Part shown: one piece after another, positions 1 to 6,561 of the stretch
Layout of the letters: each line of letters starts with the position of its first letter
How positions within the stretch are numbered: position 1 is the first letter of the stretch
Assembly: GCA_022574115.1 (NCBI GenBank)
Contig: JACZSS010000021.1
Coordinates: 1 to 11,776, forward strand
Direction of reading: 5' to 3'
From: Candidatus Heimdallarchaeota archaeon
Lineage (GTDB): Archaea > Asgardarchaeota > Heimdallarchaeia > Heimdallarchaeales > Kariarchaeaceae
Length of the DNA stretch: 11,776 bases
Notes under the pieces: model-generated
Seen by the model: the letters and a program-made list of their open reading frames with translations, nothing else
The model's database searches: none
Told to the model about the DNA's origin: nothing
Program-made: the position numbers and the translations under genes

Positions 1-429
1 ATCCAATCTCTTCGTTGGATCTACAGATCTAGTAATGTCCACATATCCGCTTTTCTTGACAATTCTTTGAATACTAGCGACAAATGGTAAAAAATATTCT
101 TCGGTACTGTCCCACTGATCAATTTGCTCTCCAAATTGACTAAGGAAACTCCATCCGATATCGGAGGCTAGATTGGTGAAGTCGTACCGGGAATTCGTGA
201 CTACCACCACAATAAATTGCTCGAAAGTTTTCATGTGATAGGTAATTCCCCGCATAGTAAACTGTTCCGCGGCCCCTCTCACTCCTGAAAGTTCTTCAGA
301 GAGGTACTGAATTGATGCGAGCATTCCTGCAAGAAGAACGACATTGGGAACAGTATCTTCCCGCTGGAAAGTGGCGTGAACCATTGGACGACCATCTAAA
401 GAGATCAGAAAAGTTGAATAGACTAACAT
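1..429 (-). CDS. Longin-like domain protein (partial, 3' end outside window)
   Basis: This frame starts at ATG 429-427 and stays open to the window edge, giving 143 residues with the C-terminus missing. It begins MLVYSTFLISLDGRPMV, a hydrophobic strand followed by a polar turn. A helix follows (about 28-45, LLAGMLASIQYLSEEL), then strands around ITYHMKTFEQFIVVVVTNS and a long helix ending near SIQRIVKK. This order (strand, long helix, strands with a phenylalanine-rich 'FEQFIVVVV' segment, helix) matches the small longin/roadblock-like proteins that are abundant in Asgard archaea, where they are thought to work with small Ras-like GTPases. No GTPase is visible in the window. No signal peptide or membrane span is seen, so it is probably cytosolic. 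The fold call rests on pattern recognition only. The reading frame itself is well supported by length and coherent residue patterning. Confidence 0.6.
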   Translation of the reverse strand, partial: MLVYSTFLISLDGRPMVHATFQREDTVPNVVLLAGMLASIQYLSEELSGVRGAAEQFTMRGITYHMKTFEQFIVVVVTNSRYDFTNLASDIGWSFLSQFGEQIDQWDSTEEYFLPFVASIQRIVKKSGYVDITRSVDPTKRLD

Positions 430-694
430 GGCCTAAAATACAGTAATACCATAAGATCACATGAATCAGATAACTGTTTACCATTTTTGATGAAAATTTG
501 AAAAGTGGGAAGGGGTAAATTTGGATTTAATTCGATTTAAGAACATTTATTTAGCATTTCGGTTACTAGATCAAGCTTAGTTTTCACTTCTGAAATCTAA
601 ATCCTGCTAATAAGTTAAAGCTTGGGAAAAGATCAGACGAATCTAATAGGGGAGCGACTTAATCTTTACAAGAAGCATTTATTTAACTGAAATA
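430..694. other. Intergenic region between divergent genes
   Basis: These 265 bases separate the divergent longin-like and endonuclease Q genes. The stretch is very AT-rich and has stops in all frames. I see no convincing small gene, RNA or long repeat. CAAGCTT at 573-579 and AAGCTTG at 619-625 form a distant inverted pair, too far apart to call a hairpin. Both promoters must lie here, but no TATA-like box is clear enough to name. Confidence 0.5.
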
Positions 695-2044
695 TTGGAA
701 ATAAACGCCGATTTACATGCTCATAGCGCCTACGCAGGTGGAGCCCGTGGAAGTAGTTCGAAAAATCTTGACGAGAAAAGCCTCAAACGATTTTCGGATC
801 TCGCAACAAATTCACCTCTGAAGGGAGTAAATCTTTTAGGGACAGGTGATTGTCAATTCAAACCTTGGTTGAATTTTTTGAATGAAAATTTAGTCGAGGA
901 TGAAAATGGGATTTTCAAATACAAAGATCTCCAACAGTCAGAAACCGCACCTAAGTATGTGCTTCAGACAGAAGTCATTCTCACAGGTCCAGTACCAAAT
1001 TCGAAGAAAAAGAAAAAAGCTCATCTACTATTTTATTTTCCCAATTTTACGATCGTTGATGAATTTAATGACCTGTTAGACAAATTCAAAATTAATCATC
1101 AGAAAATGGCTCGCCCATTTGTGGTGACGGATACAGTTGCGGAGGTGGAAACCAAATTAAATGCTTTTCTAGATTTAGATAAAGGAGTCGAAATGGTCCC
1201 AGCGCATATTATGACTCCAGAAGGAGTGTTTGGTTCGAATACTCGAATTAATTACTTAGATGAGTTATTTGGCAATGTTGCTAAAAGAATTCATGCTATA
1301 GAAACCGGTCTTAGTGCCGATCCATCCATTTTAGGGTTAATCCCCGAATTGGATAGTTTATCTTTAATCAGCAATGCGGATGCACATTCTGGAGCCTTAA
1401 ACCGGGTCGCAAGAGAATTTACAACTTTTAACCTCAATAAATTATCATATTCGACCTTAATTTCGGCTATTAGAACAAATAAAATTGTTCGAACGGCAGA
1501 GTTTCATCCAACAGAAGGAAGATATTTTCTAACCGGTCATCGCGCCAAAAGGAAAATGCCTGGTGTTCATCTAGCCAATCAATTTTGTTATTTTTCCCCA
1601 AAAAACGTTCCTGAAAACGATCTCTGTCCAATCTGTGATAAAGAAATGTCTGTTGGTGTCCTGCAACGAGCACTTGAAGTTAGTAAGATCCAAGGTGGCA
1701 ACCGAAAAATTGGTGATGGACCCCAACGATCCTTTGTGACGATGGTTCCCCTAATCGAAGTTATCGGAGCAACACTTGGTATTTCGACTTTGACATCTAA
1801 AAAAGTACTAGGAATTTATCAAGATATAATTGATGTAATTGGAACTGAAATCAATTTATGGTCGGACCTCCGTTCGGTAGACAAATTGAAGAATTCGTCC
1901 CTTAATCAAGATCTAGTTGAAAATATAATACAGATACAAAGTGGAAATTTCTGTTTCGTTCCTGGAGGGTATGATGGAGTTTATGGAAAGCTGAGAATTG
2001 GCGAAACCCTAGATTTCCAGGACGTAAGCGTTATTTCAATCTAG
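695..2044 (+). CDS. endoQ: Endonuclease Q, PHP-family DNA repair nuclease
   Basis: EndoQ nicks DNA 5' to deaminated bases (uracil, hypoxanthine, xanthine) and abasic sites, starting a repair route known mainly from Thermococcales, some methanogens and a few bacteria. The 449 residues show the PHP fold signatures in order: DLHAHS (6-11), GTGDCQ (49-54), TEV (92-94), VPAHIMTP (168-175), ETGLSADP (203-210) and SNADAHS (226-232). Likely metal ligands are H8, H10, D52, E93, H171, D229 and H231. A zinc site follows, with GHR (281-283), C298 and the CPIC pair (C311, C314) next to SVGVLQR. The C-terminal part (about 350-449) matches the family's extra domain. Length is close to the roughly 425 residues of the studied Pyrococcus enzyme. 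The start is TTG at 695: the frame is open upstream to 650 without ATG or GTG, and EINADLHAH is where family members begin. The gene is monocistronic and converges on the VOC gene. Confidence 0.93.
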   Translation: MEINADLHAHSAYAGGARGSSSKNLDEKSLKRFSDLATNSPLKGVNLLGTGDCQFKPWLNFLNENLVEDENGIFKYKDLQQSETAPKYVLQTEVILTGPVPNSKKKKKAHLLFYFPNFTIVDEFNDLLDKFKINHQKMARPFVVTDTVAEVETKLNAFLDLDKGVEMVPAHIMTPEGVFGSNTRINYLDELFGNVAKRIHAIETGLSADPSILGLIPELDSLSLISNADAHSGALNRVAREFTTFNLNKLSYSTLISAIRTNKIVRTAEFHPTEGRYFLTGHRAKRKMPGVHLANQFCYFSPKNVPENDLCPICDKEMSVGVLQRALEVSKIQGGNRKIGDGPQRSFVTMVPLIEVIGATLGISTLTSKKVLGIYQDIIDVIGTEINLWSDLRSVDKLKNSSLNQDLVENIIQIQSGNFCFVPGGYDGVYGKLRIGETLDFQDVSVISI

Positions 2045-2433
2045 GATCGTTGCTTGGGTTCAGATATTTCAATTTTGTTACCCGACGGATCTTCAATTAA
2101 CAGCTGCTTTCCCCCCACGCCAGTGAATGGTTCATTCCGAAAAACAGTCCGATGAGATTTTAACATTTTAACGGTATCGTCCATCGATTCAACTTGCAAA
2201 ACAATGCGGTTCCAACCACCTGGAATAGGCTTTTCACCATCTGACATTGGTCTTGCAGCTGACGTTTCTGGTCCACTGATCCATATAGTTAGGTCTTCTT
2301 TGGCTATCTCTACAAAGACTTTGTACGAAAAATTAACTTTAAATCCAAGCACTTTGGTATAAAATTCCACACATTTTTCAACATCATCAACAAAATATCG
2401 TACAATTGCCATTAAGTATGATTTTACAGTCAA
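2041..2433 (-). CDS. VOC (glyoxalase/bleomycin-resistance fold) family protein
   Basis: A single VOC domain of about 123 residues with two beta-alpha-beta-beta-beta modules. The first is MAIVRYFVDDVEKCVEFYTKVLGF, the second WNRIVLQVESMDDTV through LIEDPSGNKIEISEP. VOC proteins bind a metal or small molecules in dioxygenases, isomerases and antibiotic-binding proteins. The usual first histidine is replaced (VRYF), and only the terminal glutamate of IEISEP is a recognisable ligand, so catalysis cannot be predicted. ISGPETSAARPM and PGGWNRIVLQV strongly recall a family common in bacteria (Actinobacteria and Proteobacteria), so bacterial origin is likely. The longest start is at 2433, but the second methionine (ATG 2412-2410, MAIVRY) begins exactly at the domain and is the better start. 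Its TAG stop lies in the same CTAG (2041-2044) that ends endonuclease Q on the other strand. Confidence 0.9.
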   Translation of the reverse strand: MTVKSYLMAIVRYFVDDVEKCVEFYTKVLGFKVNFSYKVFVEIAKEDLTIWISGPETSAARPMSDGEKPIPGGWNRIVLQVESMDDTVKMLKSHRTVFRNEPFTGVGGKQLLIEDPSGNKIEISEPKQRS

Positions 2434-2543
2434 ATCTAAATATGTGTCGGTGGTAGTTGAGAAAAATAAACTCCCTAAACAACGCTCAATTCAAGCAAAA
2501 CCAGTTTAGCGACAGATCAGGTAGGACCAACCAAGCTAATATG

Positions 2544-3473
2544 TCAACCCCGTTTAAAGAAATTCTTTAATCCGTAAAAAATAATTGATGGATTATTTTG
2601 CATTCGGCGTTTCAGATATGGTGTAGCAGATTTCCAATCAGTAGCAAAAGGCACGTACAATCTCACTACAAACCCCTTCTTCAGTAATCGGTTTTGTAGG
2701 GTTTTCATCGGAACCCCCATCAGCTGTTGAAACTCAACATGCTCGCTATTCCAATCGTTTTTATCAATAATTTGGAGAAATTGTTCAATAGTAGGCTGAT
2801 CGTGTGTTGCAAATTCCACAAAATTATCATGTTTAATAAGATTCTCTGCATATTCAAGCATTTTTTCTTTCATCTTGGATTTTTTTGTTATTGCAATATC
2901 CGGCGGTTCATTATAGATGCCAATGCATATACGAAATCTAGATTTTACAGTCTTTAGATCCTCGATATCACTTTCGGTTCGAAACAAACGTGATTGTAAC
3001 ACAATCCCGAACGTAGTATGACTTTTGACCAATTGTTTATACATGGCGAGTGTTTGAGTAGTATACTCATGATCTTCCATGTCAAGAGTTATCTTAACAG
3101 ATAAGGAATCAGCAATAATTAAAATCTTACCAAGGTTTTTTTGACAATATTCTTGACTTTCATGAATGCCCAATGCGCTAGGTTTTACACTAATTGTAAT
3201 ATAAGCCTTTCCAGATACTTGTTTAATTAATTCGATATAGGTGTCAATATTGATTTTAACCTCTTTCCGGGTTTCGACTTCTTCACTGAGTAGATCCATA
3301 GTTGAGGATATTTTTCTCGTCAGCCATAATTCATCAGCTCTGGCAACTCCTTTTTCTATTGAGTTTCCACTTACATATGGGCGAGCAAAAAATCTCACAA
3401 CAAAGCCTGGAGTAAGTTTAATAATGAAATTTTTCAATGAATATCCTCGAATTGATGACAGAAAGAGAGTCAA
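2544..3473 (-). CDS. Proline dehydrogenase (FAD-dependent)
   Basis: This enzyme oxidises L-proline to pyrroline-5-carboxylate with FAD, usually passing electrons to membrane quinones. The 309 residues match the length of monofunctional bacterial enzymes such as the Thermus one. Visible signatures are ARPYVSG (30-36), the FAD/substrate lysine in SVKPSALG (K97), LDMEDH (130-135), VLQSRL (158-163), ATHD (222-225), and the C-terminal YVPFATDW (273-280) followed by YLKRRMQNNP (286-295). Y286 and the R289-R290 pair correspond to the Y-x-x-R-R that binds proline in PutA. The start is TTG at 3473 directly after an in-frame TAA, with another TTG at residue 13. No ATG occurs before the conserved ARPYVSG. 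The partner pyrroline-5-carboxylate dehydrogenase is not in the window. The last residues (FKRG) and the short hydrophobic-basic N-terminus could support peripheral membrane contact. Confidence 0.9.
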   Translation of the reverse strand: MTLFLSSIRGYSLKNFIIKLTPGFVVRFFARPYVSGNSIEKGVARADELWLTRKISSTMDLLSEEVETRKEVKINIDTYIELIKQVSGKAYITISVKPSALGIHESQEYCQKNLGKILIIADSLSVKITLDMEDHEYTTQTLAMYKQLVKSHTTFGIVLQSRLFRTESDIEDLKTVKSRFRICIGIYNEPPDIAITKKSKMKEKMLEYAENLIKHDNFVEFATHDQPTIEQFLQIIDKNDWNSEHVEFQQLMGVPMKTLQNRLLKKGFVVRLYVPFATDWKSATPYLKRRMQNNPSIIFYGLKNFFKRG

Positions 3474-3483
3474 TTAAGTCTAG

Positions 3484-3522
3484 TACGTGACGTAAATTTG
3501 ATCAAAATATTACCGAAGTAAT
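3484..3522. promoter_or_regulatory. Two small palindromes before proline dehydrogenase
   Basis: TACGT-g-ACGTA at 3484-3494 is a perfect 5+1+5 inverted repeat. ATTAC-cgaa-GTAAT at 3509-3522 is a perfect 5+4+5 inverted repeat. Both lie between the proline dehydrogenase start (3473) and a TATA-like element (3539-3549), where a repressor would block transcription. An operator role is inference, and short palindromes occur by chance in AT-rich DNA. Confidence 0.3.
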
Positions 3523-3538
3523 TTAATCTTACAAACGA

Positions 3539-3550
3539 AATATATAATTT
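3539..3550 (-). promoter_or_regulatory. Possible TATA box for proline dehydrogenase
   Basis: Read on the minus strand, this is AAATTATATATTTC-like, the best TATA match before the gene. It would place transcription start near 3520 and give a leader of about 50 nt containing both palindromes. GATTAAATTAC, about 20 nt closer to the gene, is an alternative. Confidence 0.35.
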
Positions 3551-3645
3551 TGTTTAAATCAAATTCTGTCATGAATCAACCGATTTCAACGCAGATTCGA
3601 GACGACTCAAATACTGTGTGATAAAATCTTGTCCGTTCTAGCAAC

Positions 3646-3654
3646 CATAAAATA
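3646..3654 (+). promoter_or_regulatory. Possible TATA box for the longin-like/MinD operon
   Basis: CATAAAATA is centred about 28 nt before the GTG start at 3679, the spacing expected for a leaderless archaeal transcript. A stronger-looking TTTATATAA lies at 3666-3674, but it would start transcription inside the predicted N-terminus. If that box is the real one, translation would begin at the methionine codon at 3727. Confidence 0.4.
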
Positions 3655-3678
3655 CCTTCTTCACGTTTATATAACATA

Positions 3679-4389
3679 GTGGACCTAAATATTGCTGAAG
3701 TATGCATAGTTGCAAACTTACAAACTATGGGGCCATTATATGTGACTGATGCAGGAAAAGGATTTTTCGATAATAACAGCGGGATGTTACTAGCGGCAAG
3801 AATCATCATAACCTCAGGAATGGGAAATCAAGCATCTGGGATGAATAAACTTCATGGACCCGTACCAATTCCTGAGCTTGAACTTGATCAGCAGTATTTA
3901 TGTTATTTCTATATTAATGAAATGACACAGAAACCAAATCCTGACACACCGTATTCAACGGGTAAAGGAACTTACATTGTCTGTATTGTCATTCCAGAGG
4001 AGATTAAGAATGATATCCGACCTTACGAAAAACAGATCGAGGATATTCTTAATCTGGAGGGGAAGGGAATTGAATTTTCAGAAACTATGTCAGGGGAGTT
4101 GACCACGAAATTAACCGAGGATATCTCCGTAAGGATGAAAAGTATCTTTGAACACATTATGCAGTCATTTGACCTTGCACCCCTATTTGAGGCTACAAGT
4201 CTGTTTAACCTAGGATTGATCGCAAACTTACCGCCACATATCAGTATTATTGCAAAGAAACTTATTCTAAATCCAAAAGGGTTACCGGAACGGGACTTAA
4301 AAGATAATAAGGTGGTAAATACACTCATAAATGCCGACTTGGTTACACGGGTAACTAAGGACGGTGAATCTTGGTTGATTCCGAGGTGA
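3679..4389 (+). CDS. Longin-like domain plus winged-helix protein, partner of a MinD/ParA ATPase
   Basis: I cannot name this 236-residue protein, but its architecture is readable. Residues 5-125 look longin/roadblock-like: a hydrophobic strand (AEVCIVANL), a turn with MGPLYV, a helix (LLAARIIITSG), then strands (QQYLCYFYI and TYIVCIVIP) and a helix (PYEKQIEDIL). The linker 126-180 is helical. Residues 184-236 resemble a winged helix: LPPHISIIAKKLILN, a recognition-helix candidate VVNTLINADLV, and a wing ending SWLIPR. The start is GTG at 3679. A start at M17 (3727) would remove the first strand, so GTG is favoured. One base separates its stop from the next gene, and the sequence just before that stop acts as the neighbour's ribosome binding site. 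The two products therefore probably work together, perhaps as sensor/adaptor and ATPase. Both domain calls are by pattern, without a database search. Confidence 0.65.
   Translation: MDLNIAEVCIVANLQTMGPLYVTDAGKGFFDNNSGMLLAARIIITSGMGNQASGMNKLHGPVPIPELELDQQYLCYFYINEMTQKPNPDTPYSTGKGTYIVCIVIPEEIKNDIRPYEKQIEDILNLEGKGIEFSETMSGELTTKLTEDISVRMKSIFEHIMQSFDLAPLFEATSLFNLGLIANLPPHISIIAKKLILNPKGLPERDLKDNKVVNTLINADLVTRVTKDGESWLIPR
4383..4389 (+). promoter_or_regulatory. Ribosome binding site overlapping the upstream stop codon
   Basis: GAGGTGA matches the anti-Shine-Dalgarno core and contains the TGA stop of the longin-like gene. Spacing to the second ATG (4394) is about 5 nt, against 1 nt to the first (4391), so the ATPase probably starts at 4394. 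The arrangement indicates translational coupling. Confidence 0.7.
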
Positions 4390-4390
4390 C

Positions 4391-5206
4391 ATGATGTCAG
4401 ATCAAATCGGAACATTAACGGTTTATAGTACTAGAGGAGGCAATGGCAAAACAATCACGTCAGTGATGCTTGCGACCGCAGCAGCCAAACGGAATCTTAA
4501 GACGGTGATAATCGATGCAGATTTGGAAGCACCTTCGCTAATGCATCTCCTGAAGCCAGTGAGGGATGGACCGACTTGGGTTGATTTTCTTGAGGAAAAT
4601 GTCTCTGATATCAGGGAATTACCTAGAGAATGTAATATACCCAATTTAGACATTATTTACAGCCCACTTCCAAAAGTTGGGAAAAATTTTCTTGGATGGA
4701 AAACAAAGGATTGGTGGCAACAGTCACTTAAACGATCCATGATTGCTGAAGAGGAACTTCATGATATTGGATATGATTTAGTTGTTATAGACAATCAGTC
4801 CGGAACGTCCCTGAATTCAGTTAATAATATGGTTTTAGCTGATACTTCAGTGATGGTAATTCGACCCGCAACCTATGGCGTTGGCGCTGCGGAAAATTTT
4901 ATTGGGGAAATGTATCGGGTGTTGCGTGATCTTAAACCTCGACAGGATTATTATATGTGGAATCAGGTACATGTTCCAACTGATGACCATGAAAGTCTGA
5001 TCCTTGAGAATTTTCTAAATAGGTGGGATGAGAGTATGAAATTACATGGTTTACTTTATGGTGGGAAGATTAATTTCAGTACGAAACTTAATCTGGGACT
5101 TCTGGGCGAAACACCAAACATGATGGATTTCTTCGAAGAAACACGCAAACCAATAGACTCGTTGTTAGATAAATTATTACAAGCTAAAGGTATCGAGACA
5201 TCGTAG
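4391..5206 (+). CDS. MinD/ParA-type (SIMIBI) ATPase with arginine in place of the signature lysine
   Basis: A P-loop ATPase of the MinD/ParA/Mrp class, 271 residues. The deviant Walker A is STRGGNGKT (13-21); the usual KGGxGKT signature lysine, which reaches across the dimer to ATP, is R15 here. K20 and T21 of the P-loop are intact. DADLEAPSL (42-50) is the switch I/A' motif, and DLVVIDNQSGTS (129-140) is Walker B with D134. The downstream part (VMVIRPATYGVGAAENF, then YMWNQVHVP) follows the usual strand order, with WNQV in the place where MinD proteins have a base-recognising N. There is no obvious C-terminal amphipathic membrane helix like bacterial MinD. Proteins of this class position cargo, segregate DNA or deliver clients by dimerising on ATP. 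The coupling to the longin-like/winged-helix gene suggests that protein is its partner. Start 4394 is preferred by ribosome-site spacing. It converges on the hydrolase gene with 9 bases between them. Confidence 0.88.
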   Translation: MMSDQIGTLTVYSTRGGNGKTITSVMLATAAAKRNLKTVIIDADLEAPSLMHLLKPVRDGPTWVDFLEENVSDIRELPRECNIPNLDIIYSPLPKVGKNFLGWKTKDWWQQSLKRSMIAEEELHDIGYDLVVIDNQSGTSLNSVNNMVLADTSVMVIRPATYGVGAAENFIGEMYRVLRDLKPRQDYYMWNQVHVPTDDHESLILENFLNRWDESMKLHGLLYGGKINFSTKLNLGLLGETPNMMDFFEETRKPIDSLLDKLLQAKGIETS

Positions 5207-5215
5207 CAATACACA

Positions 5216-5950
5216 TTATTTCAAATATTTTCGGTAGTGTTCCAACGTTTTTAACCACGCTGTTGCAGCTGCATTAGGTTCGTGTCTGGGTGAACTCGGG
5301 TTGAGAAAGCCATGTCCAACACCCTCAAACACTTCCAAACAATTCCTATCAGAACTGGCTAGCAGTACTTTTTTGAACGCCTCTACGCTATCCATTGGAA
5401 TCATGGGATCAGTTTCGCCAAATATTGCCATAACCGGGGCATAAAAATTGCTGACTAAGTCGATAGGTGTATCTGATGAATCCTTACCTTGGGTGGGGAA
5501 ACCATAATATGATACGACCGCCTTTATTTCGGGATACTTAGCGTTTGCTAGATACGCATGACGGCCACCCATGCAAAAGCCGATAACTCCAATCTTGGCT
5601 CGATCAACATGGTGATGATTCTTAATATAGGCTAACGTTGCGTTAAAATCGTCAAATATGGTCTGATCAGTATATGTTTTTTGGTCAAGTTGACCATCTC
5701 GATACGCATCAGCACCAATCGCAACATATCCTGCCTTGGCCAAATCGTCGCATACTATTTTTTGAGCTTCGTCAAGGCCAGGTCTGTGCATAAATAAAAT
5801 AACTGCGGGGTAATTGCCATCACCTTCTGGGATAGAAATGTACCCGTTTAGTGTTGGATTTTCCCGAATTGTCTCAAATTCACCCATGTCCAAGTATTCG
5901 ATCTTGTTGAGATTAATATTGTTTTCACACCCGGAAAGAAAAATCGCCAA
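5216..5950 (-). CDS. Dienelactone hydrolase-like alpha/beta hydrolase, possibly a lipoprotein
   Basis: The alpha/beta-hydrolase fold is clear: YPAVILFMHRPGL (47-59), AKAGYVAIGADAYRDG (71-86) and the nucleophile elbow GFCMGG (124-129). The Cys-Asp-His triad of the dienelactone hydrolase family is C126, D181 (FGETDPMIP) and H213 (EGVGHGFLN). These enzymes cleave lactones and other esters; the substrate here is unknown. Starts are ambiguous. A TTG at 5950 gives 244 residues. ATG at 5887 (MGEFETIREN) gives 223, a normal length for a cytosolic member. The longer form opens LAIFLSGCENN, which contains a lipobox-like LSGC but almost no signal sequence before it. The missing part is present one frame away, joined at a run of seven T, so the gene may be frameshifted here or mis-sequenced. 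It runs divergently from the DinB-fold gene. Confidence 0.88.
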   Translation of the reverse strand: MAIFLSGCENNINLNKIEYLDMGEFETIRENPTLNGYISIPEGDGNYPAVILFMHRPGLDEAQKIVCDDLAKAGYVAIGADAYRDGQLDQKTYTDQTIFDDFNATLAYIKNHHHVDRAKIGVIGFCMGGRHAYLANAKYPEIKAVVSYYGFPTQGKDSSDTPIDLVSNFYAPVMAIFGETDPMIPMDSVEAFKKVLLASSDRNCLEVFEGVGHGFLNPSSPRHEPNAAATAWLKTLEHYRKYLK

Positions 5951-5960
5951 AAAAATCTAT

Positions 5961-5973
5961 TTTGAAATTCAAA
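5961..5973. promoter_or_regulatory. Palindrome between divergent hydrolase and DinB-fold genes
   Basis: TTTGAA-a-TTCAAA is a perfect 6+1+6 inverted repeat in the 72-base divergent spacer, placed where one regulator could control both genes. The low sequence complexity makes chance occurrence plausible. It would fall inside coding sequence if the hydrolase really begins at the ATG at 5985. Confidence 0.25.
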
Positions 5974-6022
5974 TGTAACTAACATCAAAGTTCTTTTTAA
6001 CACGGATTATGTCTTTAACAAG

Positions 6023-6463
6023 ATGACACCTTTTGAATTTCTAGAATTCATGGTTGAAGCTGAACACAAACAATTAGACGAGATGTTGGACCAGTTAAAA
6101 CCACATGAGCTAGACAAAACAATTGATAGCAAGGGCGCTACTGTGGGAAAACGATTTAGACATATATTAACAGCCGAATACAACATGGCTTCCTACCTCT
6201 ACCCAAAAGAGGGAGAGGAAAGAAAGGAATTGGAAGCAATCACTATTGCGGGATTACAATCACTATCAATTGAATCTAAAGCGAGACATCTGGAGACGTT
6301 AAGAAATCTCACTGTACAAGATCTGGAGAAAAATTGGGTTTCCAAAACATCTGGAAAATCATATTCATACAAATGGGTTTTGTATCATTATATTGAGCAT
6401 ATTGCTACTCACAGAGGTCAACTAAGTACTGCTCTACGGGAAATCCGAGAAAAAGATAACTAA
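6023..6463 (+). CDS. DinB/YfiT-fold metal-dependent protein
   Basis: A 146-residue four-helix-bundle protein of the DinB superfamily. The three metal-ligand histidines of the family are visible: H47 in RFRHILTAEYN, and H126 and H130 in YIEHIATHRGQL, the hallmark H-x3-H near the C-terminus. Members include thiol-S-transferases (bacillithiol or mycothiol dependent), isomerases and damage-induced proteins of unknown role, usually binding Zn or Ni. Which activity this one has cannot be read from the sequence. The opening FEFLEFMVEAEHKQLDEMLDQL is a typical first helix. The start is ATG 6023, the first in frame, about 70 bases from the divergent hydrolase start. A shared role with the hydrolase, for example in detoxification, is only suggested by position. 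Confidence 0.85.
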   Translation: MTPFEFLEFMVEAEHKQLDEMLDQLKPHELDKTIDSKGATVGKRFRHILTAEYNMASYLYPKEGEERKELEAITIAGLQSLSIESKARHLETLRNLTVQDLEKNWVSKTSGKSYSYKWVLYHYIEHIATHRGQLSTALREIREKDN

Positions 6464-6561
6464 CTAGTAAATTCGGTTAATTTTGTAGTTGTAAGACCAC
6501 CCAGCGTCACAGTCCATATCTCTAAATTCCACTTTCCAATCGCATTTTTAGTATCCGTAAT

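Noticed and set aside
296..484. 62-residue minus-strand open frame near the left edge
   Set aside because: It overlaps the longer frame that starts at 429 and runs off the window, and its product has no coherent pattern, so it is a shadow.
573..625. CAAGCTT/AAGCTTG inverted pair
   Set aside because: The arms are only 7 bases with about 40 bases between, which is not a credible hairpin or operator.
3666..3674. TTTATATAA as TATA box with start at the methionine codon 3727
   Set aside because: It would delete the first hydrophobic strand of the longin-like domain. The GTG at 3679, with the box at 3646-3654, explains the protein better. Kept only as an alternative.
4023..4415. 130-residue minus-strand open frame opposite the longin-like gene
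   Set aside because: It lies antisense to a well-structured gene and its product shows no motif, so it is an out-of-frame artefact.
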